Below, in pieces: positions 27,369-36,069 of a DNA stretch of 64,000 nucleotides. Below the pieces are notes generated by a model. It saw only the letters and a program-made list of their open reading frames with translations, ran no database searches and was not told the origin of the DNA. Origin of the DNA: Flavobacterium psychrophilum (lineage in GTDB: Bacteria > Bacteroidota > Bacteroidia > Flavobacteriales > Flavobacteriaceae); the NCBI GenBank assembly GCA_945874225.1, contig CAMCFT010000007.1, positions 1 to 64,000 on the forward strand, written 5' to 3'. A program made the position numbers and the translations under genes. Each line of letters starts with the position of its first letter. The first letter of the stretch is position 1.

Positions 27369-29123
27369 ATGAAGATAATCCTATTAAGTCTGCTTATTTG
27401 TTTTTTTATAAATACCAACGCCCAACAAAAAACCTACTGTAATCCTATTAATATCGATTACGGCTATTGTCCAATTCCTAATTTTGTAACCCAAGGAAAA
27501 CACCGTGCCACCGCTGACCCAGTAATCACTTTTTTTAAGAATGAATACTATTTATTTTCCACTAATCAATGGGGATATTGGCATAGTAAAGATATGCTTG
27601 ACTGGCAATTTATTCCTCGAAAATTTCTTAGACCAGAACACAAAGTTTACGATGAATTGTGCGCTCCATCGTTGTCATTCGTAAATGATACATTGTTGGT
27701 GGTAGGTTCTACTCACGATAAGGAATTTCCCATTTGGATGAGCAAAAATCCGTCAAAAGACGATTGGAAAGAACTCGTTCACAAATCAGAAGCTGGAGCT
27801 TGGGATCCTTATATTTTTTGGGACAAAGAGAAAGATGCCGTTTATGAATATTATGGTTCCAGTAATTTATATCCTTTGTACGGTGTAAAATTGAATCGTA
27901 AAACCTTTCAGCCAGAAGGCGAAGTATTTCCATTAATTGCTTTGAATGATGAGGAACACGGATGGGAACGTTTCGGTGAAAATAACGACAATACTTTTCT
28001 CCAACCTTTTATGGAAGGTGCTTTTATGAATAAATACAAGGACAAATATTACTTGCAATATGGCGGCCCAGGCACCGAATTTAGCGGTTATGGCGATGGA
28101 GTTTATGTGAGTAAAAATCCGTTGGGACCTTTCGAATACCAGTCGCACAATCCGTTTTCGTATAAGCCGGGAGGTTTTGCCAGAGGAGCCGGGCACGGTG
28201 CAACGTATCAAGATGTGAATGAAGATTATTGGCACGTTTCAACTATTTCTATCTGTACCAAAAATAATTTCGAACGCCGTTTGGGTATTTGGCCAGCAGG
28301 GTTTGATACCGATGGAATACTTTATTCGAATACGGCTTACGGTGATTACCCTACTTTTTTACCTTCGGAAAAGAAAAATCATTTGAATGAAAATTTCTCT
28401 GGTTGGATGTTATTGAATTACAATAAACCGGTTGTGGTTTCTTCAACTTTGGGCGGTTTTCAGCCTAATTATGCTGTTAATGAAGATGTCAAAACCTATT
28501 GGTCGGCAAAATCGGCTGACAAAGGCGAATACCTAATTTCTGATTTAGGCGAAAAAAGCACCATCAACGCCATTCAAATAAATTATGCCGATCAAGATGT
28601 GGAATTAATGGGAAAACCAGCAACGACAACCGGTCATAAATATATTTTGTATTATTCAGATAATGGGAAAAACTGGAAAATCCTTGTAGACAAAAGCAAA
28701 AACACCAAAGATGTTCCGCACGATTACATCGAACTCGAAAAACCAATTTGGGCGCGTTATGTAAAGATAGAGAACCTTCAAATGCCAACAGGCAAATTTG
28801 CTTTGTGTGGTTTTAGAATTTTCGGGAAAGGAATTGGAAATTCTCCCGGAATTGTCAATAATTTTGTTCCTTTGCGGACTGAACCAAAGAAAGAAGGAGA
28901 ACGCAGAAATGTTTGGTTTAAGTGGCAGCAAGAACCTTTGGCGGATGGATATGTGATTTATTTTGGCAAATCGCCAGATAAAATGTACGGTTCGATAATG
29001 GTTTATGGAAAAAATGAATATTACTTCAATGGATTGGACAAATCAGATGCTTATTATTTTCAGATTGAAGCTTTCAATAATAACGGAATTGGTCCCCGAA
29101 CCGAAATAAAAAAATCAGAATAA
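27369..29123 (+). CDS. GH43-like five-bladed propeller glycosidase with discoidin domain
   Basis: Translation from MKIILLSLL gives 584 residues with a signal peptide (ending TNAQ, 19). A further upstream in-frame start (27309) would lie inside the palindrome and put 20 unlikely residues before the signal. The catalytic propeller (about 45-340) shows the three acids expected of GH43/GH-F enzymes: Asp50 in RATADPVITF, Asp146 in AGAWDPYIFW and Glu216 in PFMEGAFM. A discoidin/F5-8 type C domain follows (about 360-490; YAVNEDVKTYWSA, ARYVKIENLQ), then a fibronectin-like tail. GH43 enzymes usually act on arabinose, xylose or galactose linkages; here the substrate is unknown. It is 16 bp before the M28 peptidase gene. 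Confidence 0.82.
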   Translation: MKIILLSLLICFFINTNAQQKTYCNPINIDYGYCPIPNFVTQGKHRATADPVITFFKNEYYLFSTNQWGYWHSKDMLDWQFIPRKFLRPEHKVYDELCAPSLSFVNDTLLVVGSTHDKEFPIWMSKNPSKDDWKELVHKSEAGAWDPYIFWDKEKDAVYEYYGSSNLYPLYGVKLNRKTFQPEGEVFPLIALNDEEHGWERFGENNDNTFLQPFMEGAFMNKYKDKYYLQYGGPGTEFSGYGDGVYVSKNPLGPFEYQSHNPFSYKPGGFARGAGHGATYQDVNEDYWHVSTISICTKNNFERRLGIWPAGFDTDGILYSNTAYGDYPTFLPSEKKNHLNENFSGWMLLNYNKPVVVSSTLGGFQPNYAVNEDVKTYWSAKSADKGEYLISDLGEKSTINAIQINYADQDVELMGKPATTTGHKYILYYSDNGKNWKILVDKSKNTKDVPHDYIELEKPIWARYVKIENLQMPTGKFALCGFRIFGKGIGNSPGIVNNFVPLRTEPKKEGERRNVWFKWQQEPLADGYVIYFGKSPDKMYGSIMVYGKNEYYFNGLDKSDAYYFQIEAFNNNGIGPRTEIKKSE

Positions 29124-29139
29124 AAATTCCAATAATTTT

Positions 29140-30504
29140 ATGAGAAAAATAGTTTTTTTAGCTGCCTTATTACTAAACGGAATAGCGCTATTTGCACAAA
29201 CCAGTAACGAACAAATCCTCAAGGAAATCTACAAATCTTCGTTAACCAATTCTAAATGTTATTCTTGGCTGGATTATTTGTCTAATTCCATTGGAGCACG
29301 ATTATCAGGTTCAGATAATGCAGAAAAAGCGGTTCAATATACAAAATCACAAATGGAAACCTTGGGTTTTGACAGAGTGTATCTTCAGGAAGTGATGGTG
29401 CCAAAATGGGTTCGTGGAGAGAAAGAATCTGCCTATATTCTAGACAATAAAATGAAAACTAATATTCCGGTTTGTGCGCTAGGAAGTTCCATTGCCACTC
29501 CAAAAGGAGGTGTAACTGCCGAAGTAATAGAAGTAAGTGGGATTAAAGAATTAGAAGCTTTGGGCGAAAAAATAAAAGGTAAAATCGTGTTTTTTAATCG
29601 GCCGATGGAACCGGAAAATATTGAAACATTCAAGTCATACGGGAGCTGTGTCGATCAAAGATTTGCCGGAGCGAAAGAAGCTTCGAAGTTTGGTGCTGTA
29701 GCAACAATTGTGCGTTCGATGAATTTACGTTTAGACGATTTTCCTCATACTGGCACTCAAAGTTATGGTGATATTCTAAAATCGCAATATATTCCTGCTG
29801 CTGCAATTAGCACAAATGGAGCTGAATTGTTGAGTAAATCCTTGAAAAATAATCCACATTTACAGTTTTACTTAAAACAATCTTGCCAGCAATTGGAAGA
29901 CGTTTTATCCTATAATGTCATTGGCGAAATTAAAGGAAGTGAGCATCCCGAAAACATTATGGTTGTAGGCGGACATCTTGATTCTTGGGATCTTGCCGAT
30001 GGTTCCCACGATGATGGAGCCGGAATTGTGCAAAGTATGGAAGTGATGAATATCTTCAAAAACATTGGTTACAAACCAAAAAATACGCTGCGTGTTGTAC
30101 TTTTTATGAATGAAGAAAACGGTGGAAGAGGCGGAAAAAAATATGAAGAATTGGCTAAAGCCAAAAATGAAAACCACATTTTTGCATTGGAAAGCGATTC
30201 GGGTGGTTTTTCTCCAAGAGGATTTTCAATAGAAAGTGACGATGCCAATTTCAACAAAATCCTTTCCTGGAAAAACTTATTTGAACCTTATTTAATTCAT
30301 AGTTTTGTAAAAGGTCACGGTGGATCTGACATTGAACCATTAACTTCTAAAGCAGTTGTAAAAGCAGGTTTGAAACCTGATTCACAACGTTATTTCGATT
30401 ATCATCACGCTGCAAACGATAAATTTGATGCCATCAATAAAAGAGAACTGGAATTGGGAGCCGCGACTATGGCTGCAATGATGTATTTGATGGATCAAAA
30501 CTAA
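29140..30504 (+). CDS. M28 family zinc aminopeptidase
   Basis: The 454-residue exported protein has a signal peptide (ending LFAQ, 20), a protease-associated (PA) domain (about 110-240) and an M28 catalytic domain with the metal and catalytic residues visible: His279 and Asp281 (GGHLDSWD), Asp291/Asp292 (SHDDGAG), Glu325/Glu326 (FMNEENGG) and a late His in YFDYHHAANDKFD. It removes N-terminal amino acids from peptides in the periplasm. It is only 16 bp after the GH43-like gene, so it is likely in the same transcript, an odd partner for sugar genes unless the substrate is a glycoprotein or glycopeptide. Confidence 0.92.
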   Translation: MRKIVFLAALLLNGIALFAQTSNEQILKEIYKSSLTNSKCYSWLDYLSNSIGARLSGSDNAEKAVQYTKSQMETLGFDRVYLQEVMVPKWVRGEKESAYILDNKMKTNIPVCALGSSIATPKGGVTAEVIEVSGIKELEALGEKIKGKIVFFNRPMEPENIETFKSYGSCVDQRFAGAKEASKFGAVATIVRSMNLRLDDFPHTGTQSYGDILKSQYIPAAAISTNGAELLSKSLKNNPHLQFYLKQSCQQLEDVLSYNVIGEIKGSEHPENIMVVGGHLDSWDLADGSHDDGAGIVQSMEVMNIFKNIGYKPKNTLRVVLFMNEENGGRGGKKYEELAKAKNENHIFALESDSGGFSPRGFSIESDDANFNKILSWKNLFEPYLIHSFVKGHGGSDIEPLTSKAVVKAGLKPDSQRYFDYHHAANDKFDAINKRELELGAATMAAMMYLMDQN

Positions 30505-30573
30505 TTTGGATAACATCAACATTTGTTTGATTTTTTTAAAATGGTTTTCTAATACTTTGTTTATATTAATAAA

Positions 30574-30787
30574 CATTGTTGTCCGATTTAAATTTTAAAA
30601 AAGCTAATTATCCTGACCTATATAGTCCCTACGGGACATTTTAACTGGGTTAGCTTGGTTTTTATTCTACCCACATTTAGCTACTAACGGAGCATACCTC
30701 GTAGAGGTTAAATATTGGTAACAAGATAGTTATAAATCGCAAATTTGTCCTGTAGGGACTATACTTTGATTTTATCGGACAACAATG
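30574..30787. mobile_element. Miniature inverted-repeat transposable element (214 bp) with 9-bp target duplication
   Basis: The ends are perfect 14-bp inverted repeats, CATTGTTGTCCGAT (30574-30587) and ATCGGACAACAATG (30774-30787). A second, inner inverted pair follows (TATAGTCCCTACGGGACA at 30621-30638 with 30746-30763, 17 of 18 matches). The element is flanked by the direct repeat ATTAATAAA (30565-30573 and 30788-30796), as left by a transposase. It has no coding capacity. The right duplication contains the stop codon of the yfcC-like gene, so the insertion struck the very 3' end of that gene without changing the protein. A transposase acting in trans must be sought elsewhere. Confidence 0.85.
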
Positions 30788-30788
30788 A

Positions 30789-32282
30789 TTAATAAACAGA
30801 AATAGTCAAAAACACCATTGTGATTAAGGTTAGAATTATCACCAATGGCCAAATAAATTTTAGCCATTTGTCAAATCCAATTTTTGCAATGCCTAATGTG
30901 GCTAATATCAACCCAGTTGGATTGATTATGCCAAATATTCCCATTCCATACATGTATGTATTAACTATTATTTCTCTGCCAATCCCTACAGTATCAGCTA
31001 GCGGAGACATAATTGGCATTGAAAGTACTGCCATTCCAGAGGATGAAGGAATAAAAAACGATAAGCCATTATAGATAAAAAACAAAGCATTTACAAATAC
31101 TCCTTTATTCATTCCTTCGGTTATAGCGCTGGTATTGTAGAGTACGGTATCACTTATACATCCATCTTTCATAAGAATAGAAACTCCTCTGGCAATGCCA
31201 ATAATGAAGGCAACTCCCAGCAATTCTCCAGCTCCTTTTGAAAATGCATTTACAAAGTCACTTTCGTTTATTTTGGCAACAATCCCAATTAATAAAGCAC
31301 CAACCAAGAAGACAGAAGCCATCTCAGTAAACCACCAATCGAGTAGAGAAACACCTATTACCATTATGATAAAACTAGCCGTGAATAGGAATAATATGAT
31401 TCTAAGTTTATAATTCAATTTTATAACCTTGGTTTCTGAAGTGCCACCAAATAATTTTTCCATTTCTATTTTTTGGTCAAAAATGATTGATTTTGTGGCG
31501 TCATTCTTAACACGCTTTGCATAACGAAGTATATAAAGTATAGAAATGGTGGTACAAACACAAAACATCATTACTCTGCCATAAAGACCAGTTGTCCAAT
31601 TAATACCTGCTGCATCTGAAGCTATGATGGCTGCAAATGGGTTAGTGGTAGAGCACATAGAACCAACGGACGAACCCAAGAAAACACATGCTATTCCTAC
31701 CATTGCATCATACTTTGCAGCAATAAAAACGGGTATTAAAATGGGGATAAAAGCCAAGGTTTCTTCAGCAAAACCAAAAGTAGTTCCGCCTAAAGCGACT
31801 AATGTAGTAGTGAGTATTATTAAAATATATTCTCTGCCTTTGAGAACACTTGACATCCATATAATTCCTGCATCAAAAGCACCGGTAAGATTCATAATTC
31901 CTATTAATCCTCCAATGAAAAGAACTAAAAAGATAACATCCGCTGCTTCAATTATTCCCTTGATGGGTGATTGGACAAATTCAAAAAAACCTTGCGGATT
32001 AGCGGCTACTTTCTCATAAGTATCAGGAATGCTAATGGGTTTGTAAATAGCTCCGTTTGTAAAATTTTCGAGAGGTATTTTAATATTAAGTTGGTCCAAT
32101 GATTTTTGACTGGCAGGAATCAATCTTGTTTCTCCTTTACTCAGTATAATGAAGGTGTTGTCTAATTTATTATAGGTTAAACTGTCGTATTTTCCCGAGG
32201 GAATTACCCAGGTTAATAGAGCAACAAAAGCGGCTATCACCAATAAAATGGTTTGAGCAGATGGGAATTTTCTTTTTTTCAT
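30789..32282 (-). CDS. YfcC family membrane transporter
   Basis: The 497-residue protein has about twelve hydrophobic segments and the YfcC/DcuC-like motifs: an N-terminal helix with LLTWVIPSGKYD, a long periplasmic loop, GGTTFGFAEETLAFIPILIPVFIAAKYD, and GSSVGSMCSTTNPFAAIIAS. Members of this family are inner-membrane carriers described as arginine/ornithine-type or peptide and C4-dicarboxylate transporters; here a role in amino acid or peptide use fits the M19 dipeptidase gene upstream in the same direction (111 bp). The stop codon lies inside the target duplication of the miniature element. Confidence 0.85.
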   Translation of the reverse strand: MKKRKFPSAQTILLVIAAFVALLTWVIPSGKYDSLTYNKLDNTFIILSKGETRLIPASQKSLDQLNIKIPLENFTNGAIYKPISIPDTYEKVAANPQGFFEFVQSPIKGIIEAADVIFLVLFIGGLIGIMNLTGAFDAGIIWMSSVLKGREYILIILTTTLVALGGTTFGFAEETLAFIPILIPVFIAAKYDAMVGIACVFLGSSVGSMCSTTNPFAAIIASDAAGINWTTGLYGRVMMFCVCTTISILYILRYAKRVKNDATKSIIFDQKIEMEKLFGGTSETKVIKLNYKLRIILFLFTASFIIMVIGVSLLDWWFTEMASVFLVGALLIGIVAKINESDFVNAFSKGAGELLGVAFIIGIARGVSILMKDGCISDTVLYNTSAITEGMNKGVFVNALFFIYNGLSFFIPSSSGMAVLSMPIMSPLADTVGIGREIIVNTYMYGMGIFGIINPTGLILATLGIAKIGFDKWLKFIWPLVIILTLITMVFLTISVY

Positions 32283-32392
32283 ATTTTATTTTTAAGATTC
32301 CTATATCTATTTACATTATGAAAATATTGAATTGAAATCAAATTATTTTGAAATAGCGTTTTATATTATAGATGAATTAATTATCCTTATAA

Positions 32393-33562
32393 TTATTTTA
32401 TCTCATTGGCTTTTAAAACCCTTAAAAAATTTCCGCCCAGAATTTTGTCGATATCCTTTTCGCTATATCCTTTTTCGACCAAAGCTTTTGTGATTAGGGG
32501 ATAAGTTGTGACGTCATCCAGTTGCTGAGGTGTAGATTCGATACCATCAAAATCAGAACCCAAGCCAACATAATCAACTCCAACCAACTGAATAATGTAC
32601 TCAATATGCTCCATCAACAATGAAAACGGCGCTCTTAAAACTTCAGATTCCGTTTTGTATTTCGTAAATAGTTCTTCTTCAACTTTGTGCTTTTCCTTAC
32701 CACTTTTATAGAGTGAATCCACTTCTTCTTTATGTTTTTCCAAAAAAGCATCTTTGTTTTTAAAATAATTGGGATCCAAAAATCCAGAATAAAAATTCAC
32801 CTGAATCACGCCTCCGTTTTTTGCAATGGCTTTTATTTGGTAATCCTTTAAATTTCTTTGGTGCGGACATAAATTGTACACACAACTATGCGTAGCAATT
32901 ATTGGTTTTGTGGTTGTATTTATAACATCTTTAAAAGTTTCTTCGCCCACGTGACTGACATCAACCAGCATTCCCAAAGCGTTCATTCTTTGTACTACTT
33001 GTTTGCCAAAATCAGTTAAACCCTTATGTGTTAAATCTTTTTTGAAAGTTTCGTCGAAAGCGCTTGTTGCCCAATCTGTCGAATTATTCCAGGTAAGTGT
33101 CATATATCTTGTGCCACGTTTATAGAAATAATCTAAATTGTCTAAGTTGTTTTCTATCATGTGACCGCCTTCCACACCAATCATGGCGGCCAGTTTATTT
33201 TGATTTACCACTTTCAATAAGTCTTTGCTATTCGCCACTTTCACAATTTTATCTGGGTTGCGTTTTATCACTGCATCCAATGAATCTATTTGGTGCTTGG
33301 CAAAATCAAAAGGTTTTACTTTTTCTCCATCACAAAAAACCGAAAACAATTGTACGTCAAGACCACCTTCTTTCCATCTGGCCAAATCACTGTGAGTAAG
33401 TCCTTTTAAATCTTTATCAAACACAAATCCTTTATCAGCTGTTTGCATAAGAATATCATTGTGAGTATCTACTACAATCGCTTTGGCGTGGATTTTTTGA
33501 TAGGATTGAGCCATGATTTGCTGGGATAATATAATACTGATTAGTATAATTTTTATTTTCAT
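32393..33562 (-). CDS. Membrane dipeptidase (M19 family)
   Basis: The 389-residue protein has a signal peptide (ending IMAQ, 19) and M19/renal-dipeptidase motifs: the zinc pair His34 and Asp36 in VVDTHNDILM, the bridging Glu131 in GVEGGHM, zinc histidines in DVSHVG and ATHSCVYNLCPHQRN, and GLGSDFDGIES near the C-terminus. It hydrolyses dipeptides in the periplasm, including those with a D-residue in second position. With the YfcC carrier gene downstream it forms a probable peptide-uptake pair; the released amino acids would be imported. Confidence 0.93.
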   Translation of the reverse strand: MKIKIILISIILSQQIMAQSYQKIHAKAIVVDTHNDILMQTADKGFVFDKDLKGLTHSDLARWKEGGLDVQLFSVFCDGEKVKPFDFAKHQIDSLDAVIKRNPDKIVKVANSKDLLKVVNQNKLAAMIGVEGGHMIENNLDNLDYFYKRGTRYMTLTWNNSTDWATSAFDETFKKDLTHKGLTDFGKQVVQRMNALGMLVDVSHVGEETFKDVINTTTKPIIATHSCVYNLCPHQRNLKDYQIKAIAKNGGVIQVNFYSGFLDPNYFKNKDAFLEKHKEEVDSLYKSGKEKHKVEEELFTKYKTESEVLRAPFSLLMEHIEYIIQLVGVDYVGLGSDFDGIESTPQQLDDVTTYPLITKALVEKGYSEKDIDKILGGNFLRVLKANEIK

Positions 33563-33757
33563 AATAATTTGTAGATTGATTTCTTGAATTATTTATTAAC
33601 CAAATATAATCAAAAGAGCTTGAAAAGCAAGTTGTATGATTTTTGGGAAATGTTTTTAATGTTTCGCGGCTTTAAACGTTTGCAACTTATGAAACAAGTA
33701 TTTTCGTTTAAACCAAAAAAAGATTAAAAACGGTAATTCTACTAAATTTGCAAATGA

Positions 33758-34387
33758 CTAGAAACGTGTTTTGGTGGTAGTGCTTATTTCTTCAGTTTGT
33801 TTGGTTAGTTTAGCAATTTCTTCAGTGCTTTTTTCTCCTAAAACATTAGCTAATTCCCAAAAATCAATTTTCTTCATTACGTAATATTCAATCAAAGTAG
33901 TTCTTACATTTTGGAAATCATCTGAATTAATCAACTCAAATTGATATTTTTTTGTTTGGCCGGATTCAAAGAAAATTATTATGAAATTGTTGATTCCATT
34001 TGAAAGTGCTGGCCCAAAATTCCCTTTTGATATATTTACACGTTTTCCAATATAATCATCATTGGAGATTTGAATATTTTTTATTTTGTCAAGTAAAAAT
34101 ATTTCGTCATTAACTTTGATAAATTCCTTTTCAAATGTTAAATAACCTACAAGATTTCCGTTTAGTGGTTCAACCTTATTAGAGCAGATAATTTTTGAAA
34201 CTAATCCGCTTAAAAATCCAAAAATTGTTAGCCACATAAAAAATTTATCAAATGAATTTTCTTCTAGATTAAGAACTTTTTGTCTAAAAAGCATAATACC
34301 ACAACAGAAAAAAATTGCAGAATAAATTATCTTATTGTTGCTCCAATAAAACTTATTCGATTTTTTATAAAGAGCAAATTCAGTCAT
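33758..34387 (-). CDS. Small membrane protein of unknown function
   Basis: The 209-residue protein has two close hydrophobic segments (about 20-37 and 48-66) and a mostly beta-rich cytoplasmic part (about 80-170) like a PH-type fold (LDKIKNIQISNDDYIGKRVNI), then a helical, Thr/Lys-rich tail (about 175-209). No signal peptide, no recognised family. The topology (two helices, then a domain) is like small bacterial PH-domain membrane proteins, but this is a guess. It has its own transcription unit. Confidence 0.7.
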   Translation of the reverse strand: MTEFALYKKSNKFYWSNNKIIYSAIFFCCGIMLFRQKVLNLEENSFDKFFMWLTIFGFLSGLVSKIICSNKVEPLNGNLVGYLTFEKEFIKVNDEIFLLDKIKNIQISNDDYIGKRVNISKGNFGPALSNGINNFIIIFFESGQTKKYQFELINSDDFQNVRTTLIEYYVMKKIDFWELANVLGEKSTEEIAKLTKQTEEISTTTKTRF

Positions 34388-34716
34388 TTTTTAGATTAAA
34401 TAATTATGTTTGATTTTCGTTCGCACAGTGCATTACTGCCAACTTGTAAATTGGTGTGATAGAATCAAACCAATCTACCCTTATTAAGATAGCTTTGTGT
34501 GGCAAGCTTTTCTTTTTAGATATTGCTAAAGTAAGAATAAATACTTGCCCATTCTTGAAATGATTTTTTATTTGCAGCATAATTTTCTATTTATGCACCT
34601 GAAATTTCTGGGTTTTTAACATAGTTGTTTCTAAAAGTTTCTAAATTGACAATCACACAAATTTTCAAATTACCAATTAAAATGGTATTTTAGCATTCTG
34701 TAAATTTTATTATAAA
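34388..34716. other. 329-bp gap between a membrane-protein gene and nadC
   Basis: No gene, no strong hairpin and no full promoter found. Both flanking genes diverge from it, so it must hold two promoters; none matches TTTG-N19-TANNTTTG well. Confidence 0.4.
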
Positions 34717-35574
34717 ATGATTAGCGAAACACAATTCAACAACGAACTTCAACTCATTATAGAAAACGCCATTCGTGAGGATGTAGGCGATGGCGATCAC
34801 AGCTCCTTGGCTTGTATTCCGGCTTCGGCAACAGGGAAAGCAAAGCTTTTAGTCAAGGAAGACGGCATTATTGCTGGCGTGGCTTTCGCCAAAATGATTT
34901 TCGAATATGTCGATAGCAATCTAAAAGTAGAAACCTTTATCACAGACGGATCTTCGGTAAAATATGGAGATGTAGTTTTTAATGTTTCAGGAAGTTCTCA
35001 ATCCATCCTTAAAGCTGAAAGATTGGTACTCAATTCGATGCAAAGAATGAGCGCCATTGCCACCAAAACTAAAAGCTATGTTGATTTGCTCCAAGGAACA
35101 AACACACAAATTCTTGATACACGAAAAACAACTCCAGGTTTCCGAGCATGCGAAAAATGGGCAGTGAAAATTGGAGGCGGAGAAAACCACCGTTTTGCGC
35201 TATATGATATGGTGATGCTCAAGGATAATCATCTTGATTTTGCTGGCGGAATTACTTTGGCTATAGCCAAAACCAAAGCCTATCTGAAAGAAAAAAATCT
35301 GGATTTAAAAATCATCGTCGAAGCCAGAGACCTAAATGAAATAATGGAAATTCTAAAAAGCGACGGAATTTATAGAATTTTGATAGACAATTTTAATTAT
35401 GAAGATACCCGGAAAGCAGTTGCTTTAATCGGGAATAAATGCCAAACAGAATCCTCAGGAAACATCAACGAAGAAACCATTCGCGCTTATGCCGAATGTG
35501 GTGTTGATTATATTTCGTCAGGCGCTCTGACGCATTCAGTCTACAATATGGATTTGAGCTTGAAGGCTTTTTAA
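34717..35574 (+). CDS. nadC: Nicotinate-nucleotide diphosphorylase (quinolinate phosphoribosyltransferase)
   Basis: The 285-residue cytoplasmic enzyme converts quinolinate and phosphoribosyl pyrophosphate to nicotinate mononucleotide in NAD synthesis. The family signature is complete: REDVGDGDHSS near the N-terminus, ERLVLNSMQRMSAIAT, ILDTRKTTPGFRACEKWAVK, GGGENHRFALYDMVMLKDNH, VEARDLNE and the C-terminal ESSGNINEETIRAYAECGVDYISSGALTHS. Length is normal for the family. The stop codon is the first base-step of the heptamer array that opens the four-helix-bundle cassette; before that insertion nadC and yihY were presumably close neighbours. Confidence 0.96.
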   Translation: MISETQFNNELQLIIENAIREDVGDGDHSSLACIPASATGKAKLLVKEDGIIAGVAFAKMIFEYVDSNLKVETFITDGSSVKYGDVVFNVSGSSQSILKAERLVLNSMQRMSAIATKTKSYVDLLQGTNTQILDTRKTTPGFRACEKWAVKIGGGENHRFALYDMVMLKDNHLDFAGGITLAIAKTKAYLKEKNLDLKIIVEARDLNEIMEILKSDGIYRILIDNFNYEDTRKAVALIGNKCQTESSGNINEETIRAYAECGVDYISSGALTHSVYNMDLSLKAF

Positions 35575-36066
35575 ATTCAGATAGCAGGTTGCAGATAGCA
35601 GGTTGCAGATTTCAGAAAACAGATAAGATAAATAATAAAAAAAAGAATATGAGATTTCAGGATTTACTAGCATATAAGAAATCATTTGAATTAGCAATGG
35701 AAATTTATTCAGTTTCAAAAAGTTTTCCTTCTGAAGAAAAATATTCTTTGACAGATCAAATTAGGCGTTCTTCCAGAAGTGTATCGGCTAATATCGCAGA
35801 ATCAACAAGAAAAAGAAGATATGAAAAACATTTTGTTTCGAAATTAACAGATAGTGATGCTGAAAATGCCGAAACTCAAGTATGGTTAGAATATGCAAAT
35901 GCTTGTAATTATATTGATACTATTAATTTTGAAACTTTAACATCAAAAAGTCTTGAAGTTGGTAAGCTATTAAACTATATGATGAATAATCCAGATAAAT
36001 TTTTATGAATATTTCAATATGCAACTGCAACCTGCAGTCTGCAACCTGCAGTCTGCCATCTGAAAA
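35574..36066. mobile_element. Heptamer-bounded cassette carrying an S23-type gene
   Basis: The left border is a run of seven-base units ending in CAG (AATTCAG, ATAGCAG, GTTGCAG, ATAGCAG, GTTGCAG, ATTTCAG, AAAACAG; 35574-35622). The right border is a run of units starting with CTG (CTGCAAC, CTGCAGT, CTGCAAC, CTGCAGT, CTGCCAT, CTGAAAA; 36025-36066), the reverse orientation. The gene at 35649-36008 is the only content. The cassette fills the space from the nadC stop codon to 3 bp before the yihY start. A 5-bp AAATT lies at both outer edges, but this is low-complexity. Treating it as mobile is an inference. Confidence 0.55.
35649..36008 (+). CDS. Four-helix-bundle protein of the S23/Avd type
   Basis: The product is 119 residues from MRFQDLLAYKKSF; an upstream in-frame start at 35589 would translate the heptamer array and is rejected. 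The S23 family signature is present: LLAYKKSFELAMEIY, KSFPSEEKYSLTDQIRRSSRSV, ANIAES (normally NIAEG) and the central acid-rich helix SDAENAETQVWLEYA. The fold is a four-helix bundle that often forms pentamers. Family members are found inside 23S rRNA intervening sequences and as accessory (Avd) proteins of diversity-generating retroelements, and also as stand-alone genes, as here, with no established role. No reverse transcriptase or variable repeat is seen nearby. The flanking inverted heptamer arrays are its most telling context. Confidence 0.9.
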   Translation: MRFQDLLAYKKSFELAMEIYSVSKSFPSEEKYSLTDQIRRSSRSVSANIAESTRKRRYEKHFVSKLTDSDAENAETQVWLEYANACNYIDTINFETLTSKSLEVGKLLNYMMNNPDKFL

Positions 36067-36069
36067 ATT

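Noticed and set aside
30574..30787. Simple transcription terminator downstream of the M28 gene
   Set aside because: Terminal repeats plus a flanking 9-bp direct duplication are the marks of transposition; a terminator would not need them, although it may act as one.
34388..34716. Small gene or RNA in the 329-bp gap before nadC
   Set aside because: No frame with a plausible start and composition and no conserved RNA fold could be recognised.
35589..36008. Longer four-helix-bundle protein starting at 35589
   Set aside because: The extra 20 residues are translated heptamer repeats and do not fit the family; the ATG at 35649 begins with the conserved RFQDLLAYKKS.
35649..36008. Diversity-generating retroelement
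   Set aside because: The protein resembles Avd, but no reverse transcriptase and no template/variable repeat pair were seen within the window.
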